Source of the DNA: Oceanobacillus oncorhynchi
GTDB taxonomy: Bacteria > Bacillota > Bacilli > Bacillales > Amphibacillaceae
Assembly: GCF_000821065.1 (NCBI RefSeq)
Contig: NZ_CDGG01000001.1
Coordinates: 1,488,001 to 1,552,000 of the forward strand
DNA length: 64,000 bases
Direction: 5' to 3'
The translations under genes were made by a program, and so were the position numbers. Numbering within the stretch: position 1 is the first letter of the stretch; every line of letters starts with the position of its first letter. Shown here in pieces: positions 35,906 through 44,959 of this stretch. The notes beneath the pieces were generated by a model that saw nothing but the letters and a program-made list of their open reading frames with translations, did no database searches and was not told the DNA's origin.

Positions 35906-36621
35906 ATAAAGAAACAAGAATTATTGACGACATAATGGAAAAGATTATAGCGAAAACGATGCACCCTGGTGAAAAGCTCTCTTCTGAAAATAAACTCGCA
36001 GAAAAGTATAATGTGTCGCGTATCACAGCAAGAAATGCTTTAACTACATTGGAAGCACGAGGGTATATTTATTCTGTACAGGGGAAAGGCCGCTTTTTAA
36101 AAGAAACGTCCAAGCCAATTCAATTGCATTTAACAGGAAGCACCAGTTTCACGGATAAGATGAAGCAAGCGGGTTATCATTTGACGACAAAAAACATGTA
36201 CTGTACAAAAATTAATTATGATAGTACAGTCTATGATGCGTTACAGGCAGATTTGGAAGCAGAAGTTTATAAAATTGGCCGGCTACGATTAATTGATAAT
36301 GAACCAATAGCGATTCATCAGTCGTTTGTAAACCAAGCACTATTTCCGGATATAGCTCAAAATGGGCCGCAAATATTGTCTATGTTTGCTTATTACCGTC
36401 AATTAGGATATGAGGAATTTAAGAGTAAACAATCATTATTAAGTATTACATTTCCCACTTCTTATGAACAAGAACTGTTGTCGTGCGGCAGTATGGTTCC
36501 CCTTATCGTGCTTGAGACGGGTTGTATCGATGTCAAAACGGAGAAGGTGCTGGAATACACGAAAATTATTTATCGCAGTGATAAATTTAAATATGATATT
36601 ACAACAGATGAAAGTCGGTGA
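35896..36621 (+). CDS. phnF: GntR/UTRA-family phosphonate regulator PhnF-like
   Basis: 241 aa. The N-terminal winged helix (about 6-72) includes GEKLSSENKLAEKYNVSRIT and TLEARGYIYSVQGKGRF, followed by a UTRA ligand domain with LRLIDNEPIAIHQSFV. It heads the C-P lyase operon and likely represses it until phosphonate or phosphate starvation signals appear. ATG 35896 (MAIDKETRII) is preferred over the longer frame from 35821. A terminator follows, so phnG onward uses its own promoter. Confidence 0.88.
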   Translation: MAIDKETRIIDDIMEKIIAKTMHPGEKLSSENKLAEKYNVSRITARNALTTLEARGYIYSVQGKGRFLKETSKPIQLHLTGSTSFTDKMKQAGYHLTTKNMYCTKINYDSTVYDALQADLEAEVYKIGRLRLIDNEPIAIHQSFVNQALFPDIAQNGPQILSMFAYYRQLGYEEFKSKQSLLSITFPTSYEQELLSCGSMVPLIVLETGCIDVKTEKVLEYTKIIYRSDKFKYDITTDESR

Positions 36622-36650
36622 GGTCTATATTGAGATCTCACCGTTTTTTT
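36616..36650 (+). terminator. phnF terminator
   Basis: CGGTGAGGTCT pairs with AGATCTCACCG (one wobble pair) and is followed by seven Ts. The stem includes the phnF stop. Confidence 0.85.
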
Positions 36651-36776
36651 ATGGTTAAAAAATGATAAATCGATTACCGCATCTCGCTGTGATTCTTTTA
36701 CTTTTGTCACGTCTAAATATCTGTTTATGCCTGCGGTGTAAGATGTCTCTTCTTAAGCAATAAATATAAAGTGCTG

Positions 36777-36839
36777 TTTACAAATACTTTACGTTATCTT
36801 AAAACACAGCAACTTGGCAACAAGTTAGTATGAACTTGT
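36777..36839 (+). promoter_or_regulatory. phnG promoter and candidate PhnF operator
   Basis: TTTACA (36777-36782) and TAAAAC (36800-36805) are 17 bases apart. Just downstream, ACAAGTT-AGTATG-AACTTGT (36820-36839) is a perfect 7-bp inverted repeat. AACTTG-GCAA-CAAGTT overlaps it. The placement fits a repressor site. Confidence 0.55.
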
Positions 36840-36855
36840 AAAGGAGGATGTATGA

Positions 36856-37278
36856 ATGAAAAGAAAGAGAAGGACTGAGATTCTTATCCAATCAGACACT
36901 GATTTGGCAGAGAGCTTGGCAAATCAAATAAAACAGACATACAGCTTCAAGGAGATTGTTGCTCCACAATATGGATTAACGATGGTAAAAATGCGAGAAA
37001 GCGCAAAAAAATCTTTATTCTATATTGGTGAAGTTCTTGTTACAGAAGCAAAGGTAGAGCTAAATGGGCAAATCGGTATAGGGATAATACAAGGAATGCA
37101 TGATGGTTTGGCATTGAACTTAGCTATTATTGATGCTGCCTATAATGCGAGCTTCCCGGAAACATTGTCTTGGAAGGATGCTTTAGTAGCGGCTGAAGCA
37201 GAGATAAAGCGTAAAAAAGCAAAACAACAGGCAGAATTAATGGAAACAAAAGTAAGCTTTGAAACAATGGATGTTTAG
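36856..37278 (+). CDS. phnG: C-P lyase subunit PhnG
   Basis: 140 aa. PhnG is a small core subunit of the PhnGHIJ complex, which attaches phosphonate to ribose and cleaves the C-P bond. Family stretches are VAPQYGLTMVKMRESAKKSL, FYIGEVLVTEAKVELNG and GMHDGLALNLAIIDAAYN. The ATG at 36856 lies 9 bases after AAAGGAGG; an overlapping ATG at 36852 gives no protein. It is first in a tightly packed operon. Confidence 0.93.
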   Translation: MKRKRRTEILIQSDTDLAESLANQIKQTYSFKEIVAPQYGLTMVKMRESAKKSLFYIGEVLVTEAKVELNGQIGIGIIQGMHDGLALNLAIIDAAYNASFPETLSWKDALVAAEAEIKRKKAKQQAELMETKVSFETMDV

Positions 37279-37330
37279 ATGAAAGATGATTGTAAACCGC
37301 AGTTTAAAATAAAAAAACAGGAGAGATTGT

Positions 37331-37930
37331 ATGCCTATTGACCAAGTTCATGATTTACAAAAGGTGTATCGGAGTATATTGGACAGTATGGCTAGACCGG
37401 GAAAGGTGACTAATTTAGAAGCATATAAAGAGCGGATGGATTATGAAATAGCATGCTATGATACGACCTTATTGATTACGATGACTTTACTGGATGGAGA
37501 AGTATCGTTTCATGTTATTTCAGAGAACAGCCAGGTAGTTAAAGATAAGATTGCAGCTTATACATTAGCTAAGCATGCACCTGTAGAAGAAGCAGATTTT
37601 ATTATTGTATTGAAAGATGCTCCAGATGCTTCCATTGTAGAAGGAATGAGAGCTGCAAAAACAGGAGACTTGATTAATCCGCAGCATTCTTCTACCTGGA
37701 TAATGGAAAGCAGCGCGCCTCTTTCGAATCAGAATCAATTGAAATTAACTGGGCCAGGGATTAAAAAACAAAAGGATTTATTTACCAGTTTTAAACCAAG
37801 TATTTGGCAAACTAGAAGTGAGACAGTACAAGAATATCCACTCGGCATTGATCTGATGCTTACGGATGAAAAATGGCAAATTACTTGTATACCCCGAACA
37901 ACCAATGTTTCTGAGCAGGAGGTGAGATGA
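37331..37930 (+). CDS. phnH: C-P lyase subunit PhnH
   Basis: 199 aa core subunit of the C-P lyase complex. The opening HDLQKVYRSILDSMARPGKV and the later GLINPQHSSTW-like segment (GDLINPQHSSTWIMES), LTGPGI and YPLGIDLMLTDE are characteristic. It forms a pseudo-dimer interface with PhnI/PhnJ in the E. coli structure. The next gene starts at the adjacent base. Confidence 0.95.
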   Translation: MPIDQVHDLQKVYRSILDSMARPGKVTNLEAYKERMDYEIACYDTTLLITMTLLDGEVSFHVISENSQVVKDKIAAYTLAKHAPVEEADFIIVLKDAPDASIVEGMRAAKTGDLINPQHSSTWIMESSAPLSNQNQLKLTGPGIKKQKDLFTSFKPSIWQTRSETVQEYPLGIDLMLTDEKWQITCIPRTTNVSEQEVR

Positions 37931-39043
37931 TTGGGATATGTAGCTGTCAAAGGCGGAACGATGGCAATTGAAGCATCTATCAATCGGTTAACATATGACC
38001 GTTTAAAAGAGAGAGAAATAATAGAAGTAAACACGATTATCGCAACAATGCGGGCAATGGTAGATCAAGTAATGTCAGAAAGCAGCTTATATTCGCCATT
38101 TCTTGCGGCATTAGCTATTAAACAAGCGGAAGGAAGTATGGAAGAAGCGGTGTTTATTATGCGATCCCATCGCTCTACATTACCAAGATTATATTATAGC
38201 AATATCATAGAGTCTGACTCGATGCTGGTAGAACGACGAATATCAGCAAGCTTCAAGGATATTCCTGGTGGTCAAATATTGGGGGCTACCACAGATTATA
38301 CCCACCGTTTACTTGATTTTTCATTAGCAGAGGAAACGCGGCTGAAGAATGATCAATGGATGAAACAGTATATGGAAAAAATAAAGCAAGAAGTAAAAGA
38401 AGATGGCGAAATTTCATATTTACCAAAGGTAGTAGATTATTTACGGGAGGAAGGACTGTTTGGAACATATGAATTAGATAACACCATGCCAACCGATATT
38501 ACAAAAGAAAACCTTTCTTTTCCAGCTTCCCGAAGTGCCAGATTACAAACGCTGACGCGTGGACAGACAGGTGCAGTAACAGCACTTGGTTATGCTTCTT
38601 TACGGGGTTACGGTCAGGTTCATCCAACTGTTGGGGAGGTTCGTGTCGGAAAGCTGCCAATCTATGTAGAGCATCCCAATGAGCCTGAACAGACAGCAGA
38701 AGATAGTTACTATATCGGAGAGATCAAGGTTTCTGAAGTAGAATCGTTTGTACCTGTCTCTATTAAAAACGAGCAAAATGAAGAAGAATTAGATTTTGAG
38801 ATTGGCTATGGCATATGCTATGGACAAAATGAAACAAAAGCAATAGCAATGAGCATTTTAGATCAGTGTTTAGAGCATCCGGAAGCCAGTTTTCCTACGC
38901 ATGATGAAGAGTTTGTTCTATTGCATATCGATTCGGTGGAAGCAACAGGATTTATATCGCATCTGAAACTCCCGCATTATGTTACCTTCCAATCGAAGCT
39001 GGGAAGTATACGTGAGGTTAAAAAGAAAGGGGGAGCGCAATGA
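37931..39043 (+). CDS. phnI: C-P lyase subunit PhnI
   Basis: 370 aa. PhnI catalyses nucleophilic displacement of adenine from ATP by phosphonate, aided by PhnG, H and L. It starts at TTG after AGGAGGTGAGATGA and opens MGYVAVKGGTMAIEASINRL. Conserved stretches include SASFKDIPGGQILGATTDYT, TRGQTGAVTALGYASLRGYG and LPHYVTFQSKLGSIR near the end. It overlaps phnJ by 4 bases. Confidence 0.96.
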   Translation: MGYVAVKGGTMAIEASINRLTYDRLKEREIIEVNTIIATMRAMVDQVMSESSLYSPFLAALAIKQAEGSMEEAVFIMRSHRSTLPRLYYSNIIESDSMLVERRISASFKDIPGGQILGATTDYTHRLLDFSLAEETRLKNDQWMKQYMEKIKQEVKEDGEISYLPKVVDYLREEGLFGTYELDNTMPTDITKENLSFPASRSARLQTLTRGQTGAVTALGYASLRGYGQVHPTVGEVRVGKLPIYVEHPNEPEQTAEDSYYIGEIKVSEVESFVPVSIKNEQNEEELDFEIGYGICYGQNETKAIAMSILDQCLEHPEASFPTHDEEFVLLHIDSVEATGFISHLKLPHYVTFQSKLGSIREVKKKGGAQ

Positions 39044-39906
39044 AGCATACAACACATTTTGCTTTTTTTGATGAAGGGTCAAAAAAAGAAATTCGCCGAA
39101 CAACATTAAAAGCAGTGGCTATTCCGGGCTATCAAGTCCCATTTGCCTCTAGAGAAATGCCGATTGCAAGAGGCTGGGGCACAGGAGGATTGCAGCTTAC
39201 CTTATCTTTAATTGGTAAAGAAGATACATTAAAAGTAATTGACCAAGGTGCAGATGAATCGGTCAATGCTGTCAGTATTAAGAAACTCGTACAGCAAACA
39301 ACAAATGTTGAGTTAACAAATCATACAGAAGCGGCCTCCATCATTCAATCGAGGCACCGCATCCCGGAAGCACAGCTTTCAGAAGAGCAAATTTTGGTAT
39401 TACAGGTCCCGACACCTGAACCATTACGTAAGGTAGAAGCTAGCGAGTATGCAACGAAACGGCTGCATGCGGAAGAAGAATACAGCGGTGCTTGGCTTTT
39501 GCTGTTTGAGCAGATTATGAAGTATGGGAAGACAGCGACAGGTGCAGATCATCCGGTATATGTAAATGGCCGCTATGTGATGGCGCCAAGTCCCATTCCA
39601 AGATTCGACAATCCCAAATTGCATGCGTCCAAAGCCCTGACATTACTTGGTGCAGGCCGGGAGAAGAAAATCTATGCTGTGCCGCCGTATACGGAAGTGG
39701 CATCTCTTGCCTTTGAGGACTATCCGTTCAGCGTGGAATCATTTGCTGGCCATGCGTGTCATTTATGTGGAACCAAAGATGTTTTTCTTGATGAACTGGT
39801 CGATGAGGAAACGGGTGAAACATATTATCAATGTAATGATACGAGCTACTGTATAGATCGATTAAACAGCGAGGAACCAGCGGAGGTGGGGCATTATCAT
39901 GCATGA
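39040..39906 (+). CDS. phnJ: Radical-SAM C-P lyase PhnJ
   Basis: 288 aa. PhnJ breaks the C-P bond of ribose-1-phosphonate 5-phosphate using a 4Fe-4S cluster and S-adenosylmethionine. The cysteines required in E. coli have counterparts at Cys240, Cys243, Cys265 and Cys271 (CHLCGTKD, QCNDTSYCIDR). The REMPIARGWGTGGLQLTLSL and VYVNGRYVMAPSPIPRFDNP stretches are typical. All catalytic elements are intact. It overlaps phnK by 8 bases. Confidence 0.97.
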   Translation: MKHTTHFAFFDEGSKKEIRRTTLKAVAIPGYQVPFASREMPIARGWGTGGLQLTLSLIGKEDTLKVIDQGADESVNAVSIKKLVQQTTNVELTNHTEAASIIQSRHRIPEAQLSEEQILVLQVPTPEPLRKVEASEYATKRLHAEEEYSGAWLLLFEQIMKYGKTATGADHPVYVNGRYVMAPSPIPRFDNPKLHASKALTLLGAGREKKIYAVPPYTEVASLAFEDYPFSVESFAGHACHLCGTKDVFLDELVDEETGETYYQCNDTSYCIDRLNSEEPAEVGHYHA

Positions 39907-40738
39907 AGAACCGATATTACATGTGCGAAATCTAAATAAACAGTTTGGAAAAGGTTGTATCCATTGTTTTGATAAAAGAGAAAGGCAATTGGAGAAAAAT
40001 TACTGCCCGATATGTGGAACAGTGTATGCATGCCAGGATGTATCCCTGGATTTGTTTCCAGGAGAAATATTAGGAATTGTTGGAGAGAGTGGCAGCGGGA
40101 AATCAACGATGATGCAGTGTCTCTATTTTGATGCACCAGTAACTTCTGGTGAAGTCTATTTAAACAATGCGGAGTTAACTGGTCAAAATATTTTTGATTT
40201 ATCACAACAGAAGAAAAGGTATATTCGTAATCACAAATACGGAATGGTTTATCAAAACCCAGTAAATGGGCTGAAAATGAATTTTTCTTCTATCGGAAAT
40301 ATTGCGGAAAAGCTTATTGCAGCTGGAAACCGTAATGTATCATCTATGGAAGCAACGGGAAAAAGGCTGCTTGAACATGTGCAAATCCCGCTGTTTCGTT
40401 CAAAAGAAGAACCGCGAAACTTTTCCGGCGGGATGCAGCAGCGGGTGCAAATAGCGAAGGCCTTGTCGAATAATCCGCCGATACTATTTTTAGATGAAGT
40501 AACGACAGGGTTAGACTTGTCTGTCCAGGCGAATGTACTCGATTTAATAAAAGAAATTCAGCGCAAATGGGGCATTAGTATGATTGTAGTTTCTCATGAT
40601 CTCGCAGTTATTCGCATGCTGGCCGATCGAACGATGGTCATGCTGAATGGAGCTGTTATTGAAGAAGGCTTGACGGATCAAATTTTAGAAGATCCGCAAC
40701 AAGCTTATACGCAACGTTTAGTTTATTCATTATTATAG
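39899..40738 (+). CDS. phnK: C-P lyase ABC-type ATPase PhnK with a Cys-rich insert
   Basis: 279 aa. PhnK is an ABC-type ATPase that docks on the C-P lyase core. Walker A is GESGSGKST, the signature NFSGGMQQRVQIA, and Walker B ILFLDEVTTGLD. Between the first strand and Walker A there is an insert with Cys20, Cys23, Cys36 and Cys39 (CIHC, CPICG), plus Cys45, that looks like a zinc knuckle and is absent from E. coli PhnK as I recall it. I believe other Gram-positive PhnKs share it. Confidence 0.94.
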   Translation: MHEEPILHVRNLNKQFGKGCIHCFDKRERQLEKNYCPICGTVYACQDVSLDLFPGEILGIVGESGSGKSTMMQCLYFDAPVTSGEVYLNNAELTGQNIFDLSQQKKRYIRNHKYGMVYQNPVNGLKMNFSSIGNIAEKLIAAGNRNVSSMEATGKRLLEHVQIPLFRSKEEPRNFSGGMQQRVQIAKALSNNPPILFLDEVTTGLDLSVQANVLDLIKEIQRKWGISMIVVSHDLAVIRMLADRTMVMLNGAVIEEGLTDQILEDPQQAYTQRLVYSLL

Positions 40739-40752
40739 GAGGGGCGCTTATT

Positions 40753-41934
40753 GTGTATGTTATTCATAATGGAAAAGTGATTACAGAAGAAACGATACTT
40801 GAAGACCATGCTGTACTTGTGGAAAAGAGCACCATTCAATCAATCATTCAAGAAACGGAAATCGATAATTATCCCGAGGCTGACAGAGTTAATGCGAATG
40901 GCGGATATATTTCGCCAGGCTTTATTGATATCCATTCAGACTATATTGAAACAGTTGCTTCACCGAGGCCAACGAGTATGATGGATTTTAATATCAGCTT
41001 GAGAGAAGCAGAGAAAATATTAATTGGTCACGGAATTACAACGATATTTCACTCGTTATCTTTTTTTCGGGAAGATGCATTTGGTCATAAGCCAATCCGT
41101 AAACCTGAAAATGTACAACGGATGATAGATGCGATTGCCAATACCCATCATGAACTGCATTTGATTCGTCATCGATTACATGCCCGATTTGAAATCGATA
41201 ATATCTTAGAGGTAGACCAGTTAATCCGCAATGTCGAGGCAGATAAGGTTCATCTCCTCTCATTTATGGATCATACACCTGGTCAAGGACAGTATCGTGA
41301 CTTAGAAGTATACCGAGAAACCTTACAAGGCTATCGCGATTTATCTGATGAGGCGGTACAAACCATTATTTTAGAAAGACAAAATGTAGAGAGTATCACG
41401 ATTGAACGCATGCAGGAGGTTGCTGAATTAGCTATATCCAAAGGGATAGCAGTAGCATCACATGACGATGACAATATCGATAAGCTTCATCTTGTACAAT
41501 CCTTTGGTACGACAATCAGCGAGTTCCCAATTACGATGAAAATTGCCAAGAAAGCAAAGAAGCTTGGATTGAAGACAGTAGCGGGCGCTCCTAACGTATT
41601 GCTTGGCGGCTCGCATTCAGGGAATTTATCAGCGGCTGAAGCAATTTCAGAAGATTGTATTGATATTTTATGCAGTGATTATTACCCTGCAGCTTTGTTG
41701 CACGCCATTTTTTCTTTAAGTGAAACGCATGGAAATGATTTGCACGACATGTTTATGAAAGTAACGCTTAATCCTGCAAAGGCTGTGCGAATGGATAATG
41801 AAATAGGTTCCATAAAACCTGGTAAAAAAGCAGATATGCTTGTTATTGAACGAATGGATGACGGTTATCCAATGTTAACGAAAGCGATGGTAAATGGTTC
41901 GTTAATTACAACGACAAATTACCGTATAAACTAA
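40753..41934 (+). CDS. phnM: PhnM (ribose-1-phosphonate triphosphate diphosphohydrolase)
   Basis: 393 aa of the amidohydrolase superfamily. PhnM removes pyrophosphate from alpha-D-ribose-1-methylphosphonate 5-triphosphate. Metal-site motifs are PGFIDIHSDYIE, SFMDHTPGQGQYRD, ASHDDDN and GAPNVLLGGSHSGN, with LCSDYYPAALL late. It starts at GTG after AGGAGGGG. The gene order K-M-L differs from the E. coli K-L-M. Confidence 0.95.
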   Translation: MYVIHNGKVITEETILEDHAVLVEKSTIQSIIQETEIDNYPEADRVNANGGYISPGFIDIHSDYIETVASPRPTSMMDFNISLREAEKILIGHGITTIFHSLSFFREDAFGHKPIRKPENVQRMIDAIANTHHELHLIRHRLHARFEIDNILEVDQLIRNVEADKVHLLSFMDHTPGQGQYRDLEVYRETLQGYRDLSDEAVQTIILERQNVESITIERMQEVAELAISKGIAVASHDDDNIDKLHLVQSFGTTISEFPITMKIAKKAKKLGLKTVAGAPNVLLGGSHSGNLSAAEAISEDCIDILCSDYYPAALLHAIFSLSETHGNDLHDMFMKVTLNPAKAVRMDNEIGSIKPGKKADMLVIERMDDGYPMLTKAMVNGSLITTTNYRIN

Positions 41935-41953
41935 AAAATAGGAGGTTCCATCA

Positions 41954-42676
41954 ATGACGATGCTTCAAGTGAAAGATTTTGGCAAACGGTTTACAATTCA
42001 TCATTTGGGCAAAACGAGACAAGCAGTGGAGCATATTCATTTCTCACTGGAGCAGGGCGGATTTCTTGGAATTGTCGGCAAAAGCGGAAGCGGCAAATCA
42101 ACCATCTTAAAAAGCATTTATCGTACGTACTATCCAGATACGGGGAATATTATTTATGACTCGGCACACTATGGGTTGATTGACTTAACCCAGGCAACAG
42201 AACGGGAAATTCTTTATTTGCGAAAGCATGAAATAGGATATGTTTCGCAGTTTTTAGATGTCATGCCGCGAACGACATCTAGAGAGCTTGTAGAGACAGC
42301 AATACTGGAAATGGGCGAAACAGAAGAGACTGCAAAATTAGAAGCGGAAAAGGTGCTAACACATTTTGAGCTGGACCAAAAGCTTTGGGATCATTATCCA
42401 AATACATTTTCGGGTGGTGAAAAGCTGCGGTTAAATATTGCCATGGCGACTGTCAAAAAACCACGATTGCTATTGCTTGATGAACCTACTGCAAGTCTGG
42501 ATCAGCAATCGAAAATGAAAGTACGCGAAATGATTGAAAAGCTGAAAGCAAGCGGCACTACACTGGTCGGCATTTTTCACGACATAGAATTTATGGATGG
42601 GTTATGTGACCACGTATTTGATATGCAAATTAGTCAAGTCGGACTTGTGAAAGAAGGCGTTATGCATGAAAGCTGA
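41954..42676 (+). CDS. phnL: C-P lyase ABC-type ATPase PhnL
   Basis: 240 aa, paralogous to PhnK. Walker A is GKSGSGKSTI, the signature TFSGGEKLRLNIAMA, and Walker B LLLLDEPTASLD. The stretch SQFLDVMPRTTSRELVE is typical of PhnL. It supports formation of ribose phosphonate triphosphate with PhnGHI. It overlaps the PHP-domain gene by 11 bases. Confidence 0.94.
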   Translation: MTMLQVKDFGKRFTIHHLGKTRQAVEHIHFSLEQGGFLGIVGKSGSGKSTILKSIYRTYYPDTGNIIYDSAHYGLIDLTQATEREILYLRKHEIGYVSQFLDVMPRTTSRELVETAILEMGETEETAKLEAEKVLTHFELDQKLWDHYPNTFSGGEKLRLNIAMATVKKPRLLLLDEPTASLDQQSKMKVREMIEKLKASGTTLVGIFHDIEFMDGLCDHVFDMQISQVGLVKEGVMHES

Positions 42677-43481
42677 TCTCCATGTGCATAGCACCTATTC
42701 GGATGGTTCTGACCATGTGGAAAAGGTGCTCGAGCAAGCAGTGAAACATGGCGTGACACAAATCAGCTTTGTCGATCACGATAGCATAGCTGGTTTTTTC
42801 GAAAAAAAAGCTTTAGGAAAAAGCTATGGCATAGAAGTAATTCCAGGCATTGAAATATCGGCTTATGATTTGAAGCGAAAACGAAAAGTGCACGTACTTG
42901 GCTATAATTATTATTCTGAAGCGAAGAACATCGAAGCCCTTTGTAAAACGGTACGAAACAGGAGACAGGCTCATACCCTTTGGCAAATCGGCCAGCTTAA
43001 TAAACATGGCTATCAGATTGATCCGCAAGCAGTTATCCAAGCAGCGTACCCGAGTGAAACCATTTATAAGCAGCATGTTATGCAGGAAATTACATCAGCT
43101 GCATACGATTCTAAGTCGTATCAAGCGTTGTATCACAATCTTTTTAAGGGAGATGGGTCTGCTGCCGGAGATATTGAATATGTGGATGCATTTCTTGCTG
43201 TAGAAGCGATAGTGGCTGATGGAGGTGTAGCTGTTGTTGCCCATCCAGGTCAGCTGAATTCCTATGAAATGATTCCCGAACTTGTGGAAGCTGGTTTAGG
43301 CGGGATTGAACGGAATCACCCTGATCATACTGCAAAAGATCATAAACAAGTAGAAGAATTAGCTGAAAAATACGGTTTAATCATGACTGGCGGTACAGAT
43401 TATCATGGTGATTTTGGAATGCAAATAGAGGTCGGTTCGATTACGAGCCCTTCCCTTTTAAATCAAGTGTTAATCGATTAA
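42666..43481 (+). CDS. PHP-domain phosphoesterase in the phn operon
   Basis: 271 aa. The PHP motifs are ADLHVHSTYSDGSD, FVDHDSIAGF and PGIEISAY, then VAHPGQLNS and GGTDYHGD with metal-ligand His/Asp. Its place after phnL, where E. coli has phnN, phnO and phnP, suggests it processes phosphoribosyl 1,2-cyclic phosphate, as the Eggerthella PhnPP-type enzyme does. No phnP or phnN is present. The assignment is by context; the exact product released is not determinable here. Confidence 0.8.
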   Translation: MKADLHVHSTYSDGSDHVEKVLEQAVKHGVTQISFVDHDSIAGFFEKKALGKSYGIEVIPGIEISAYDLKRKRKVHVLGYNYYSEAKNIEALCKTVRNRRQAHTLWQIGQLNKHGYQIDPQAVIQAAYPSETIYKQHVMQEITSAAYDSKSYQALYHNLFKGDGSAAGDIEYVDAFLAVEAIVADGGVAVVAHPGQLNSYEMIPELVEAGLGGIERNHPDHTAKDHKQVEELAEKYGLIMTGGTDYHGDFGMQIEVGSITSPSLLNQVLID

Positions 43482-43683
43482 AGGTTAAGCATTTGTAAAG
43501 TTGCTAAATGTTCTATGAAACTATTGTAAATATAAACTATATTCAGTTAAGCCATGTTTTAATTAGAAGAGGAAAAGCAGAGGAAATAATTATTAAGGAG
43601 GGCTATTTACTAACAGAAGCAAACTGATGAAAATCTCATTATTCGTTCTGATCACTAATCTATCAATAAAAAGGAGCGTTACC

Positions 43684-44727
43684 ATGAAGAAAACGTTAAC
43701 TAAATTAGGTATTTTGCTTTTATTGGTTCTATTCGCAGCAGGATGTTCAGAAAGCAGCGCGGGTGCAGGAGAAGGGCAAGCGGAAGTAGATGATGTGATT
43801 GATGTTGTCTGGTACCCCAATGAGTCGGGGGAAGATTTGAAATCATCTCGTGATGAGATTGGAAGAATAATTGAAGATACTACTGGAAAAGAAGTAGAGC
43901 ATCATTTAACAACAGATTATGCGATTGCAATTGAGACGTTAGTGAATAATAACGCAGATGTAGCATTTATGGGTGCTCAAGGTTATATTGAAGCAAAGAA
44001 TGGCAACGACGCGATCCAGCCAATCGTTGTTCCAACTGGGCCGTCTGGAACATTAGATGACGCAGTGTATCATAGCTGGCTGGCAGTAAATGTAGACGAT
44101 CAGGACAATTATAAAAAAGATGGCGAATATTCCTTAGATACAATAGCGGACAAGAGGTTTTCATTTGTGTCTAACAGCTCCACTTCAGGATTCAAAGTGC
44201 CATCTTCAGGAATTATTGCTCATTTTACAGAGCAAGATTCGTATAAAGATTTGACAGAAGAAGATTTAATGGAGGGCGGACCGCTTTTTTCACAAGTTCT
44301 TTTTGGAAACTCTCACCAGGGTTCTGCAGTGAATTTATTGGATGGAAATGCAGATGTAGCAGCTTTTTGTGATACCTGCGTAGAAAACTACGTAGAGGTA
44401 GCTGAAGGAGAAGAGAATGAAGTTGGCTCCATCTACAAAGTAAAGGAAAATGCGGAACAGCCATTTAACAACGTAACAGGAAAAGAGTTCACGTTAATGG
44501 ATGTAACGCCTGTTCTTAATGCGCCATTTGCAGCAAACATGGATACCTTGGGTGAAGAAGACTATAAGAAATTACAAGAAGCATTAACCTCAGATGAAGT
44601 AGCTGATAATGAAGGGATTTTTGTACCGGAAGATTCGGAGAGGTCGGCATTGTTTTTTAAATCGGACAAAGAACGTTTTGCGCCAGTAGAAGATGAGTGG
44701 TTTGACCCGATTCGTGAACTTCAATAA
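43684..44727 (+). CDS. phnD: Phosphonate ABC transporter substrate-binding lipoprotein
   Basis: 347 aa. The signal peptide ends in a lipobox (LFAAGCSES), so it is anchored outside the membrane. PhnD-type features are VVWYPNESGEDLKSSRDEIG, YAIAIETLVNNNADVAFMGA and FSFVSNSSTSGFKVPSSGI, which line the phosphonate site in relatives. AAGGAGCG precedes ATG 43684; the frame is open to 43627. A 200-base gap from the PHP gene may hold its own promoter. Confidence 0.93.
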   Translation: MKKTLTKLGILLLLVLFAAGCSESSAGAGEGQAEVDDVIDVVWYPNESGEDLKSSRDEIGRIIEDTTGKEVEHHLTTDYAIAIETLVNNNADVAFMGAQGYIEAKNGNDAIQPIVVPTGPSGTLDDAVYHSWLAVNVDDQDNYKKDGEYSLDTIADKRFSFVSNSSTSGFKVPSSGIIAHFTEQDSYKDLTEEDLMEGGPLFSQVLFGNSHQGSAVNLLDGNADVAAFCDTCVENYVEVAEGEENEVGSIYKVKENAEQPFNNVTGKEFTLMDVTPVLNAPFAANMDTLGEEDYKKLQEALTSDEVADNEGIFVPEDSERSALFFKSDKERFAPVEDEWFDPIRELQ

Positions 44728-44896
44728 CCTGCTCGTCATGAAATCTATAGCGGATGTTAATAGTACAAAATGGACTGCACGCATCATTTTGCGCGTGTAA
44801 TGTGTCGGAAGGACCCCGTTTTCATCATCCAGGTGTTCTAACAAGGGGAAGCGGGAGATTAAACAGCCAGTAATGGCCCGATTCGTTCAACTAACC

Positions 44897-44927
44897 TTCA
44901 GAGGGGGATGGAAAGTCCTCCTCTGAA
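44897..44927 (+). terminator. Intercistronic hairpin between phnD and phnC
   Basis: TTCAGAGGGGGA pairs with TCCTCCTCTGAA (one wobble) around 7 bases, without a T-run. It lies 33 bases ahead of phnC. Such hairpins commonly stabilise the binding-protein message or cause partial termination. Confidence 0.55.
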
Positions 44928-44959
44928 TGCAGTTTCACTTTATAGGAGGGAGCCTAAGT

